Positions 1 through 7,138 of a stretch of DNA of 9,546 nt are shown piece after piece. Position 1 is the first letter of the stretch, and the number at the start of each line of letters is the position of its first letter. The translations under genes and the position numbers were made by a program. Source of the DNA: an uncultured Campylobacter sp. (GTDB taxonomy: Bacteria > Campylobacterota > Campylobacteria > Campylobacterales > Campylobacteraceae); NCBI RefSeq assembly GCF_938018035.1, contig NZ_CALIJF010000108.1, positions 1 through 9,546 of the forward strand. Reading direction: 5' to 3'. The notes beneath the pieces are model-generated. The model did no database searches, was not told the origin of the DNA, and saw nothing but the letters and a program-made list of their open reading frames with translations.

Positions 1-54
1 CAAAAATTCCAAAAATTCCAAAAATTCCAAAAATTCCAAAAATTCCAAAAATTC
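1..54. repeat. 9-bp tandem repeat, six perfect copies, cut by the window edge
   Basis: The unit CAAAAATTC is repeated six times without a mismatch, followed by CGTTTC, which ends the array. The left end is cut by the window, so the true copy number is unknown. Because the unit is a multiple of three, gain or loss of copies would never shift a frame; in a coding context it would add or remove a tripeptide, and in a non-coding context it would change spacing. It lies about 110 bp upstream of the promoter proposed for the M16 protease gene. All six reading frames stay open within the array itself. Confidence 0.95.
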
Positions 55-60
55 CGTTTC

Positions 61-86
61 TTGAAATTTTGCAAGTAAAATTTCAA
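61..86. repeat. AT-rich perfect inverted repeat (10-bp arms, 6-nt loop)
   Basis: TTGAAATTTT at 61-70 is the exact reverse complement of AAAATTTCAA at 77-86, separated by GCAAGT. The element sits just after the 9-bp repeat array. The loop sequence plus flank, GCAAGTAAAAT, recurs at 91-101, exactly 20 bp later. There is no T-run on either side that would make it an ordinary intrinsic terminator, so it may be a structure in an upstream transcript, a protein site, or simple AT-rich sequence. Confidence 0.5.
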
Positions 87-165
87 AACCGCAAGTAAAA
101 TCCCAAATCCTTGGCAAAATTTCACTCATAACAAAGCTCGCAAAATCATACTTTAAACTAGCTTT

Positions 166-174
166 TGTTACAAT
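166..174 (+). promoter_or_regulatory. Extended -10 promoter for the protease-transporter pair
   Basis: TGTTACAAT fits the extended -10 form TGnTAnAAT used by the main sigma factor in Campylobacter, where a -35 box is usually weak or absent. The predicted transcription start is near 181, giving a leader of roughly 20 nt before the start codon at 202. The assignment is by pattern only. Confidence 0.5.
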
Positions 175-191
175 TACAAGTTTTTAAATCC

Positions 192-196
192 AAGGA
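192..196 (+). promoter_or_regulatory. Ribosome binding site of the M16 protease gene
   Basis: AAGGA lies 5 nt before the ATG at 202. It supports that start, which also places a clean signal peptide at the N terminus. Confidence 0.7.
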
Positions 197-201
197 CAAT
201 T

Positions 202-2943
202 ATGAAAAAGCTTATATTTTTTATCTCCACCCTGCTTTGCTCTTTGAGCCTTTACTCCGCAGATACCAACCCGGATGCGCCGCTTAAGCTCGATCCTAGC
301 GTCGTGCACGGCGAGCTAGCGAACGGCGTGAAATTTTATATCCTCAAAAACGACGTGCCGAAAAATAGTGCGCTTTTTTACCTCAACGTAGCCGCGGGTA
401 GTGTCGATGAAAATGACGACGAGCAGGGCTTAGCGCACTTCGTCGAGCATATGGCATTCAACGGCAGCGAACATTTTGATAAAAATGAACTAGTTCATAC
501 CTTGCAGCGCCTAGGGGTGAAATTCGGCGCCGATCTCAATGCACAGACTGGCTTTGAAAACACCACATACAACATCCAAGCCCAAGTAAGCGATGAGACG
601 CTAAAGGACGTATTTTTGGTACTGCGCGATTATGCAGGCGGCGTGAAATTTGACGAGAACGAAACGCAAAAGGAAAAAGGCGTCATCTTAGAGGAAGCAA
701 AAAAAGGCTTTGAGAGGCGCTTTTACGAAAAGCGCGCCACATATTTATACCCTAATTCCATATTTTCCAGACGCTTTCCGATCGGACAAAATGAAATCAT
801 CAAAGGCGCCACTGGCGAGCAACTAAAAAAATTTTATACGCGTAACTACCTTCCTAGCGCCATTAGCATCATAGTCGTAGGCGACGTAAACATTGAGCAG
901 ATTAAAAACCTAATCAAGCAAAATTTTAGCTCTCTTTCTGCGCACGGCGAAAAAATCCCGCGCGATCTTAGCCTGCGCCCATTTGAAGGCGGGCTAGCAA
1001 GCACCGTAGAGCCCGAGCTCGGCGCCAATGTCGCTAGCGTGCTTTACGCAGGCAAATATGAGCCGCTAAGAAGCTACGGTGCGCTTAAAAATGAGTGGCT
1101 GCAAGCCTACGTATCGAGGCTGATGGAGCTTGGATACGACGCGATGAATGTGAATGCCAAAATTCCGCTTAAAGCCTATTTCGGCTCGGACGATCTGTTT
1201 AAAAACCGCAGACTATACAGCATAAGCGCGAATATTTTTAATTTCGACGCCAACGCCACGCTAAGTAGTCTTTTTAGCGCGATCAAAGGGGTACGCGAAC
1301 ACGGATTTAACAATGACGATTTTGATAGCGTTAAGGCGGAATTTAAACATCAAGTGCAAGCCGATCTGCTTAAAAACGATACGCAAAGTGCGCAAATAGG
1401 GGCATTACTTGATTTCGTACAAAACGGCAATGTAAAGCTTAGTAAGCAAGACGAGCACGATCTAAGCCTCAAGGCGTTAGAAGAAATAACGCTAGCGGAT
1501 GTTAATAAATTTTTCTCTCAAATAACGGATGGAGCGAGATTTACGGAGATTATCTCTGCAAAAGATTTAGGCGTTAGCCAAAAAGATGCGATGCTACTCT
1601 ACGAAAAGGCAGTGCCGTTTAATTTCGCTGCTTCGAAGCTTGCTTCCAAGCAACTTGCGGGAGCAGATTTAAAAGAGACGGAATTTAAAGCACAAAAAGG
1701 CGCTAGCGGCACTGAAATTTTGGAGTTTAAAAACGGCGCGAAGATAATTTTAAAGCCTCTTAAAAGCGAGAAAAATAAAATCGCCCTCGCAGCCGTTAAA
1801 AAAGGCGGCTACGCGCATTTTGGCAAAGCTCGTGGCGAAATTCTAACCGCGCTGCTAAACTCAGGCACCATAGGCGAGCTAAACGAATATGAGGCGGGAC
1901 GCTTGACCTCAAAATTTGATTATAAGCTAAGATTTAGGATGGATGACGCAGACTGCGGTTTTAGAGGCGCAGGAGCGGATCTGGAGGCGATGGCACACGA
2001 GCTTTACGCAAGATTTAGCGAGCCGCTAATTCATGCAAGCTCGCTTACAAAATACAAAACAGACGCGCTTTCGGCGATTGCGCTACGAGACGAGACGGCG
2101 GAATTTAAATTCGGCGAGCAAATTTTAAAATCTCTATATTCGGGAGATATGGCTCGTAAGCAGCCGCTTAGCGTAGATGACGTAAAGAGCGCAAATCTTG
2201 CCGATTTACAGCGCGATGCGGATGAAATTTTTTCAGGTACTAGAAATTTTATCTTTGTGCTTAGCGGCGATTTTGAGCCTGCGCGCGCGAAACAAATTCT
2301 AGCCAAATATATTGGCAATCTAAAGCCTGGCGTAAACAGCGCTACACCTAAAACTCTGATGCTAAATACTTCTAGCGGAGAGATTGTGCAAGATTACGGC
2401 GATAGTGATAAAAGCGAAGTTCGGATGATTTTTTCAAACTATGAGCTACAAAATTTCGACTTTGCAGACACTTATAAATTTCAAGCGTTAAAAAGCGTGC
2501 TAAGCAATCGTATCGTCGAGCAGATCCGCGAGGCGCGCGGACAAATTTACTCGGCGATGGTGCATAGCGCCTATGTGCGTGAGCCACAAATCGCAGCGAG
2601 CTTGAACGTATCGTTTTCTACCGAGCCGAAAGATGCCAGTGCGGTTGCAGCAAGCGTGAGTGAAATTTTAAAACAGATCGAAAGCTCCGGCGCAAAAGAT
2701 AGCGAGCTGGCAAATTTCAAAAAAGCGCAAATTTTATCGACCAAAAGGGCTGCGCAGACGAATGATTTTTGGCTTGCTAATATCACTGCTCACGAGCTTT
2801 ACGGCTATCCGCTCTACGACGAAAAAAGCTACGCAGCAAGCATAAACGCAGTAAAAAGCGCGGATGTGCAAAAAGCGGCGCAAATGCTAAGCGATAGGCT
2901 ATTTACGGCGATCTTGAATCCAAAAAGCTCCGAGAAACGCTAA
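202..2943 (+). CDS. pqqL: Periplasmic M16-family zinc metalloprotease, PqqL type
   Basis: This 913-residue protein has the two-lobed architecture of PqqL/pitrilysin-type proteases and nearly the length of E. coli PqqL (about 930). Residues 1-20 form a Sec signal peptide with likely cleavage after Ser-Ala at 19-20; Cys13 lacks a lipobox, so a soluble periplasmic protein is expected. The inverted zinc motif HFVEH is at 79-83 (His79, His83, catalytic Glu82), and the third ligand is probably Glu165 (or Glu164) in GVILEEAKK. Residues about 34-240 form the catalytic M16 domain and about 200-380 its partner. The C-terminal half, about 500-900, lacks HxxEH, as usual for the inactive lobe, but keeps the Arg779/Tyr783 pair in RGQIY. 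In E. coli PqqL is a periplasmic protease linked to cleaving imported protein fragments; the substrate here is unknown. The stop codon overlaps the transporter start by one base, implying translational coupling. Confidence 0.9.
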   Translation: MKKLIFFISTLLCSLSLYSADTNPDAPLKLDPSVVHGELANGVKFYILKNDVPKNSALFYLNVAAGSVDENDDEQGLAHFVEHMAFNGSEHFDKNELVHTLQRLGVKFGADLNAQTGFENTTYNIQAQVSDETLKDVFLVLRDYAGGVKFDENETQKEKGVILEEAKKGFERRFYEKRATYLYPNSIFSRRFPIGQNEIIKGATGEQLKKFYTRNYLPSAISIIVVGDVNIEQIKNLIKQNFSSLSAHGEKIPRDLSLRPFEGGLASTVEPELGANVASVLYAGKYEPLRSYGALKNEWLQAYVSRLMELGYDAMNVNAKIPLKAYFGSDDLFKNRRLYSISANIFNFDANATLSSLFSAIKGVREHGFNNDDFDSVKAEFKHQVQADLLKNDTQSAQIGALLDFVQNGNVKLSKQDEHDLSLKALEEITLADVNKFFSQITDGARFTEIISAKDLGVSQKDAMLLYEKAVPFNFAASKLASKQLAGADLKETEFKAQKGASGTEILEFKNGAKIILKPLKSEKNKIALAAVKKGGYAHFGKARGEILTALLNSGTIGELNEYEAGRLTSKFDYKLRFRMDDADCGFRGAGADLEAMAHELYARFSEPLIHASSLTKYKTDALSAIALRDETAEFKFGEQILKSLYSGDMARKQPLSVDDVKSANLADLQRDADEIFSGTRNFIFVLSGDFEPARAKQILAKYIGNLKPGVNSATPKTLMLNTSSGEIVQDYGDSDKSEVRMIFSNYELQNFDFADTYKFQALKSVLSNRIVEQIREARGQIYSAMVHSAYVREPQIAASLNVSFSTEPKDASAVAASVSEILKQIESSGAKDSELANFKKAQILSTKRAAQTNDFWLANITAHELYGYPLYDEKSYAASINAVKSADVQKAAQMLSDRLFTAILNPKSSEKR

Positions 2944-3911
2944 TGTTCGTTTCATTTTTTAAAAGCAAAAAATGGGCGCTTTTAGCATATACAGGGCTAG
3001 TATTTTTGATCACTATCAATTGGTATCAAACTACGCTGAGCGTGCGTTTCAACGAATGGTATCGCGTATTTTATGATTTATGTCAAAACGTAGATCGTCA
3101 TACGTTAAACGATTTTTACGCGCAGATGAGGGTCTTTTTATGGATAGCGATGCCTGCCGTAGCGGCGGCGATTTCGGAGCGATACGTGGCGCGAATTTGG
3201 GCGTTTAAATGGCGAGAGGCGATGACCTTTTCCTATTTTTCATACTGGAAAAAGGTAAGTAAAGATATCGAAGGAAGCTCGCAGCGTATCCAAGAAGACA
3301 TCTACCGCTTCTCAAAAATCATCGAAGATATCGGCACGCGCGTGCTTTCAGCGGCGATGATTCTTTTTGCGTTTATCCCTGTTTTGTGGAGCCTTAGCGA
3401 GAAAGTACCTTTTGAGGCGCTCAAAAAAATTCCCGGCTCTCTCGTATGGATCGCACTTGCAGTAAGCATCGGCGGACTGATAATTTCTTGGCTAGTAGGT
3501 TGGTTTCTGCCTAGGCTTGAATACAACAATCAAAAGGCGGAAGCTGCGTTTCGCAAAGAGCTGGTTTATGCCGAGGAGAATAAGGCGGAATATGCGAGCG
3601 AAGAGACCACAAAGACGCTATTTGGCAAATTAAAGCACAACTATTACAGGCTATTTTTGCACTACTGCTACTTTGATTTATGGCTAAATTCTTTCTCGCA
3701 AATCCTAGTCATCGTGCCCTATCTCATAATGGGACCGGGGCTTTTTACTAAGGCGATTACGCTTGGAGTGATGATTCAAGTAGGCAATGCTTTTAATCAA
3801 GTACGCGGCAGCTTTAGCGTTTTTATCAATAACTGGACGACGATCACGGAGCTTCGCTCAATCCATATGCGACTTAAAGAATTCGAAAAAAATATCGACT
3901 ACAAGGGCTAG
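2943..3911 (+). CDS. SbmA/BacA-family inner-membrane peptide transporter (short form)
   Basis: This 322-residue membrane protein matches the SbmA_BacA family (PF05992), which imports peptides such as proline-rich antimicrobial peptides and microcins in a proton-driven way, without an ATPase domain. Family signatures seen include FNEWYRVFYDL (36-46), the block SSQRIQEDIYRF (112-123), EAAFRKELVYAEE (200-212), and FSVFINNWTTITELRSI near 291-307. Spans are likely near 10-30, 64-80, 133-152, 166-189 and 249-285. E. coli SbmA has 406 residues; alignment from memory shows this protein lacking about 80 N-terminal residues with roughly the first two spans, while the body and C terminus are complete. 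No ABC nucleotide-binding motif exists. The ATG lies in TAATG, sharing one base with the protease stop, so both are one operon. No clear terminator follows. The substrate is unknown. Confidence 0.88.
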   Translation: MFVSFFKSKKWALLAYTGLVFLITINWYQTTLSVRFNEWYRVFYDLCQNVDRHTLNDFYAQMRVFLWIAMPAVAAAISERYVARIWAFKWREAMTFSYFSYWKKVSKDIEGSSQRIQEDIYRFSKIIEDIGTRVLSAAMILFAFIPVLWSLSEKVPFEALKKIPGSLVWIALAVSIGGLIISWLVGWFLPRLEYNNQKAEAAFRKELVYAEENKAEYASEETTKTLFGKLKHNYYRLFLHYCYFDLWLNSFSQILVIVPYLIMGPGLFTKAITLGVMIQVGNAFNQVRGSFSVFINNWTTITELRSIHMRLKEFEKNIDYKG

Positions 3912-4002
3912 ATAAAATTTCGCCCGTATCTTGCGGCCCTAGACTTCGCTTTCTAAATTTAAAGCAAAATCCCGAGCCGCTAGCTTTTAAAATTTCTACG
4001 CT

Positions 4003-4107
4003 TTACTGCTCTCTTTTTTCGTGATGAGTAATGTTTAGCTTTATAAATTTATAGCTTCCTACGAGCAAGATCATCCAAATCGCGATGAAAACTAAAGATT
4101 TGATCAT
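4003..4107 (-). CDS. 34-residue single-span membrane miniprotein downstream of cydB
   Basis: An ATG at 4107 preceded by AAGGA (4114-4118, 6-nt spacing) opens a 34-codon frame ending in TAA at 4003-4005. The peptide begins MIKSLVFIAIWMILLVG and ends HHEKREQ: one hydrophobic span at about residues 4-17 followed by a basic, His-rich tail, so a C-terminus-in orientation is expected. It lies about 400 bp beyond cydB on the same strand. Its size and topology resemble small accessory subunits of terminal oxidases, such as CydX (about 37 residues), but it lacks the CydX MWYF start and I cannot align it to that family. It may be an oxidase accessory, an unrelated small membrane protein, or chance; the Shine-Dalgarno site and the residue pattern argue against chance. 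A hairpin precedes it, so whether cyd transcription reaches it is uncertain. Confidence 0.6.
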   Translation of the reverse strand: MIKSLVFIAIWMILLVGSYKFIKLNITHHEKREQ

Positions 4108-4113
4108 TTTTAA

Positions 4114-4118
4114 TCCTT
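4114..4118 (-). promoter_or_regulatory. Ribosome binding site of the 34-residue ORF
   Basis: AAGGA on the minus strand, 6 nt before the ATG at 4107. A TATAAA just upstream (4125-4130, minus) could be a -10 box, but it would put the transcript start almost on this site, so processing from a longer transcript is as likely. Confidence 0.5.
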
Positions 4119-4132
4119 AAAATTTTTATAAT

Positions 4133-4153
4133 GCGGCGCATAAAAAGCGCCGC
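4133..4153 (-). other. GC-rich hairpin between cydB and the 34-residue ORF
   Basis: GCGGCGC at 4133-4139 pairs perfectly with GCGCCGC at 4147-4153 around a 7-nt A/T loop. On the minus strand it is followed by ATTATAAAAATTTT, which is AT-rich but not a T-run, so it is a poor intrinsic terminator. It could slow or partly stop cyd transcription, or protect an RNA end. Confidence 0.5.
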
Positions 4154-4452
4154 CGATATGAAATTTAACCAAGCGCAAAGGCGCACATAAACGCCGCGCG
4201 AGAGCAGCCTCACGATCGCGTCCGAAAGCTTCTAATCGCGCCGAGCATCTATGCCGTTAAATTTAAAGCAAAGCTCGTGCAATTTTAGCGCCCCCAAAGC
4301 TCGGCTTTCGCGCCGTTTAACACGGCTCGGCTCTACTTGACGCTCATTAAATTTCACAGCGTGCACCTTGCGCCGCCGACTTCCGTTTGGCGCCGCGATA
4401 GCCTTGTGGAAGGCGATATTTGCGTTGCCCGAGCAGCTTATTTAGCGCTTGC
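4154..4452. other. Gene-free spacer downstream of cydB
   Basis: About 300 bp without a convincing gene. It is as GC-rich as the coding DNA around it, unlike the AT-rich spacer at 7349-7823, but both strands are broken by stop codons. A plus-strand frame at 4337-4522 runs into the cydB terminus, has no binding site and looks like a shadow. A minus-strand GTG frame of about 40 codons ending near 4239 has an AAGG upstream, but its composition (Arg/Lys/His-rich, no hydrophobic pattern) does not look like a protein. Decayed coding sequence is possible. Confidence 0.4.
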
Positions 4453-4507
4453 TAGGCACGCAAATAAAATTTTACGCGCCGTGCTCATCCGCGCGCGGGC
4501 GTGCCTA
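4453..4507 (-). other. Inverted repeat enclosing the cydB stop codon
   Basis: TAGGCACGC at 4453-4461 is the perfect reverse complement of GCGTGCCTA at 4499-4507, and the second arm includes the TAG stop of cydB. Inside lies a second stem, CGCGC at 4475-4479 with GCGCG at 4491-4495. The outer loop is 37 nt. It could fold in the cydB transcript at its 3' end, but no T-tract follows, so a terminator role is unproven. Confidence 0.4.
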
Positions 4508-5611
4508 ATAATGCTCGTTTGAAAGCCCCTCTTTATCGAGCTTTTTAGCATCCATCGCGCGCCAAACATAGCTGATATAACCCAGCACGAAAGGCACTAG
4601 AAACGACACGTAAAACATCGTCTTAAGCGTATAGAGGCTCGAGCTTGCGTTGCTTATCGAAAGCGAGCTTTGCAGGTCGAAATTTGACGGATAAAACGCC
4701 GTATTGTTTAGCCCTAGGATCAAAAATACGCTCGTTACCGCGCATACGACGCCCACGCCGTAGAAAAATACTCCGCGCACGCTGCTTGTAAATGCGCCTT
4801 TGAATATCCCCACCAACACCAGCACGACGCCTAGCAGCAGCAAGACTAGCGCCGCAGGCAGGCTTAGGTAGTTATGCAGATACTTAAAGTTCTCGAGGCT
4901 TACGACGCCGCCCGCGCCGACTGCATAGCCCTGCTTTAGCAAGACCCACGCCAAAAACGCGATGAAAAATACCAAAAAAGCGCTAGCGTTAAATTTAAGC
5001 GAAGCTTTGAGCTTAGCGATTATTTCGGGCTCGGCGATATTATTCATCAAATATAAGCTCGCTCCCGTCCTAGCGCAGAAAAATAGCGCAACTCCCAAGA
5101 TGTAATTAAACGGATTTGCTAGCGCCTCAAGTCCGCGAGCGGGGTTTTTCCACTGCACGAAATTATTATCGCCCAGCGCAAACTCGCTGCCGCTAAAAAG
5201 CGTCGAGACGATGATGCCAAGCAGGATCGTGCCCAGCGAGCCGTTTATGAAAAGAAAGGCTTCATAAGTTTTAGCGCCCAAGAAATTATCGGGCTTTTTT
5301 CTGTATTCGTAGGCAACGGCTTGGATTATGAAGCAAAAAAGCAGAGCCATCCACGCCCAATACGCCCCGCCGAAGCTGGTCGCATAAAATAGCGGAAACG
5401 CCGCAAAGCACGCTCCGCCGAACATAACGAGCGTAGTAAATGTAAGCTCCCATTTCTTGCCGATGGAATTTATTATAAAATCCTTCTCGGTCTCATTTTT
5501 CGCCAGCGTAAAAAGCAGCGTCTGACCGCCCTGCACGAAGAGCATAAAAACTAAAATTCCGCCCAGAAGCGAAACCACGCACCACCAATAAATTTGAAAA
5601 ATTTCGTGCAT
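4505..5611 (-). CDS. cydB: Cytochrome bd quinol oxidase subunit II
   Basis: This 368-residue integral membrane protein is the second subunit of the bd oxidase that oxidises quinol and reduces oxygen to water in the inner membrane. About nine spans can be traced (for example 10-35, 58-78, 84-100, 120-138, 168-188, 208-225, 250-270, 279-300 and 331-350). Family signs are NPFNYILGVALFF (166-178), LSISNASSSLYTLKTM (317-332) and the final VPFVLGYISYVWRA region. The N-terminal stretch reads FVQGGQTLLF where E. coli CydB has TDGFDMG, so the Asp there is absent; as I recall this form, with GRKWE/GKKWELTFTT after it, is typical of Bacteroidetes CydB. The ATG at 5611 comes 1 nt after the cydA stop, with AGGA 7 nt upstream, so it is co-translated with cydA. 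The stop is TAG. Confidence 0.95.
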   Translation of the reverse strand: MHEIFQIYWWCVVSLLGGILVFMLFVQGGQTLLFTLAKNETEKDFIINSIGKKWELTFTTLVMFGGACFAAFPLFYATSFGGAYWAWMALLFCFIIQAVAYEYRKKPDNFLGAKTYEAFLFINGSLGTILLGIIVSTLFSGSEFALGDNNFVQWKNPARGLEALANPFNYILGVALFFCARTGASLYLMNNIAEPEIIAKLKASLKFNASAFLVFFIAFLAWVLLKQGYAVGAGGVVSLENFKYLHNYLSLPAALVLLLLGVVLVLVGIFKGAFTSSVRGVFFYGVGVVCAVTSVFLILGLNNTAFYPSNFDLQSSLSISNASSSLYTLKTMFYVSFLVPFVLGYISYVWRAMDAKKLDKEGLSNEHY

Positions 5612-5612
5612 C

Positions 5613-7136
5613 TTAAAATCCTATCTTTATCTGTTTTAGCATGATCTTTATCTCGGCTATGAATAAAACCGTAAATAAAACCGCAAAGAGCGCAAACGAG
5701 ATCATTATGTTCGTTCCCGCCAGGCTCGTAGCCGCGACGCCCACCGGCATGAGATCTTGTATCGCCCACGGCTGGCGCCCTACTTCGGCCACGATCCAGC
5801 CCGCCTCGCACGCGACGTATCCCAGAGGAATGCTAAAGACGCAAAGCCATAGAATTTTCTTGTATTCGGCGAGATTCTTTCGCATCGCCAAAAATAGCGT
5901 TACGAAAAATAGCAAGATAAAATAGCTTCCCAGAGCCACCATCACGTGGAAACTATAAAATGTAAGCGCCACGGGAGGGACGATCTGCTTCGCATCGTCA
6001 AGGTAGCCGTAGCCTAGATTTTGCATATTTTGGTTGCCGAATAAAATTTCGCGCGCCTGCTGCATCGCAGCGGTGTCATTCGCGTCTTTGGCGAGCTTGT
6101 AATCCTTCAGTGCTTGCAGGGCGATTTTGCCTTTTTCGATCTTTTTATCGGCGCCCTCGATGCCGAATTTTTCATTTCCGAATACCAAATCATCGATGCC
6201 CGGCGTGAAATTATCAAGCCCTCTCGTAGCCATCAGCCCTAGCGCATAAGGCGCCTTGATCTCAAATAAAAACGGCTGTTTATCGTCTCCCGCGGTTTTG
6301 CTCGGATTTAAAACTCCCGCCGCGACGATGCCCGCGTTTACTTCGCCTTTATACAGTCCCTCCATCGCCGCAAGCTTCATCGGCTGCTTTTGCGCGACCT
6401 GATAGGCGCTCTCGTCGCCGCTAAATAGCACGAAAAGCGAGCTTAGCATACCGAAGCTTGCCGCTACGATGAAGCTTTTTTTAGCAAGCGCGAAGTCTTT
6501 GTTTTTTAACATATAAAACGCCGAAATTCCAAGTACGAAAAGCGCCGCGGTAATATAGCCGCCGCCGACGGTATGTAAAAATTTAGCCACTCCGAAGTGA
6601 GATAGCGCGATATCTAAAAAATTGCTCATCTCGTTGCGCATCGTATCAGGATTAAAGCTCGTGCCTACCGGATTTTGCATCCAGGCGTTTGCGATTAGGA
6701 TCCAATATGCGCTTAAATTTGATCCGATCGCCACGAGCCAGGTCGAGAGAAGGTGAAATTTTTTACTTACGCGGTCCCATCCGAAGAACATTACCGCAAA
6801 AAAGGTAGCCTCCAAGAAAAACGCAAGCAAGCCCTCGATCGCAAGCGGCGCGCCGAAGATGTCGCCCACGAACCAGCTATAATTCGCCCAGTTGGTGCCG
6901 AACTCAAACTCCATTATGATGCCCGTCGCGACGCCGATGGCAAAATTTATACCGAAAAGGCGCAGCCAAAATTTAGTGATCTTGAGCCACTCCTGCTTAC
7001 CGGTCGCGACATATAGGCTCTCCATAAACGCCACGATAAAGCTAAGCCCCAGCGTTAGGGGCACGAAAAGAAAGTGATAAAGCGCCGTGAGTGCGAACTG
7101 CGCCCTCGACCAATCCACGCTAGCAAGCTCTTGCAT
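5613..7136 (-). CDS. cydA: Cytochrome bd quinol oxidase subunit I
   Basis: This 507-residue subunit carries the hemes and the quinol site of the bd oxidase, a high-affinity oxygen reductase useful at low oxygen. By alignment from memory to E. coli CydA (522 residues), the key residues are all present: His21 (His19), Glu101 and Glu109 of the proton path (Glu99, Glu107), His188 (His186) and Met399 (Met393) for heme b558, and Glu451 (Glu445) in AEVGRQPW for heme b595. The Q-loop residues Lys254 and Glu259 in MKLAAMEG match Lys252/Glu257. The Q-loop region from about 240 to 390 is long, so this is the long-loop type rather than the short-loop cyanide-insensitive oxidase. ATG at 7136 has AAGGAG 5 nt upstream and follows the DUF4492 stop by 2 nt. 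Confidence 0.97.
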   Translation of the reverse strand: MQELASVDWSRAQFALTALYHFLFVPLTLGLSFIVAFMESLYVATGKQEWLKITKFWLRLFGINFAIGVATGIIMEFEFGTNWANYSWFVGDIFGAPLAIEGLLAFFLEATFFAVMFFGWDRVSKKFHLLSTWLVAIGSNLSAYWILIANAWMQNPVGTSFNPDTMRNEMSNFLDIALSHFGVAKFLHTVGGGYITAALFVLGISAFYMLKNKDFALAKKSFIVAASFGMLSSLFVLFSGDESAYQVAQKQPMKLAAMEGLYKGEVNAGIVAAGVLNPSKTAGDDKQPFLFEIKAPYALGLMATRGLDNFTPGIDDLVFGNEKFGIEGADKKIEKGKIALQALKDYKLAKDANDTAAMQQAREILFGNQNMQNLGYGYLDDAKQIVPPVALTFYSFHVMVALGSYFILLFFVTLFLAMRKNLAEYKKILWLCVFSIPLGYVACEAGWIVAEVGRQPWAIQDLMPVGVAATSLAGTNIMISFALFAVLFTVLFIAEIKIMLKQIKIGF

Positions 7137-7138
7137 TC

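Noticed and set aside
2031..2786. Minus-strand frames opposite the M16 protease gene
   Set aside because: Shadows of a long conserved gene; no binding sites and no domain patterns.
3948..3965. Weak stem (GCTTT with AAAGC) after the SbmA-like gene as a terminator
   Set aside because: Only 5 bp, mostly A/T, and no T-run follows; too weak to call.
3955..3966. AAATTTAAAGCA shared by spacers at 3955-3966, 4259-4270 and 7770-7781
   Set aside because: AAATTT-based words are very frequent in this genome type, including within genes, so three copies are not evidence of an element.
4105..4107. Calling the small ORF after cydB cydX
   Set aside because: Length and single span fit, but the typical CydX N-terminal sequence is absent and I cannot align it, so no gene symbol is given.
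4337..4522. Plus-strand 61-codon frame in the spacer after cydB
   Set aside because: No Shine-Dalgarno site, no recognisable domain, and it runs into the cydB 3' end; composition looks random.
6753..7077. Plus-strand frames opposite cydA (6753-7016, 6892-7077), and similar ones at 5641-5925
   Set aside because: They lie antisense to conserved cydA coding sequence and have no family features of their own.
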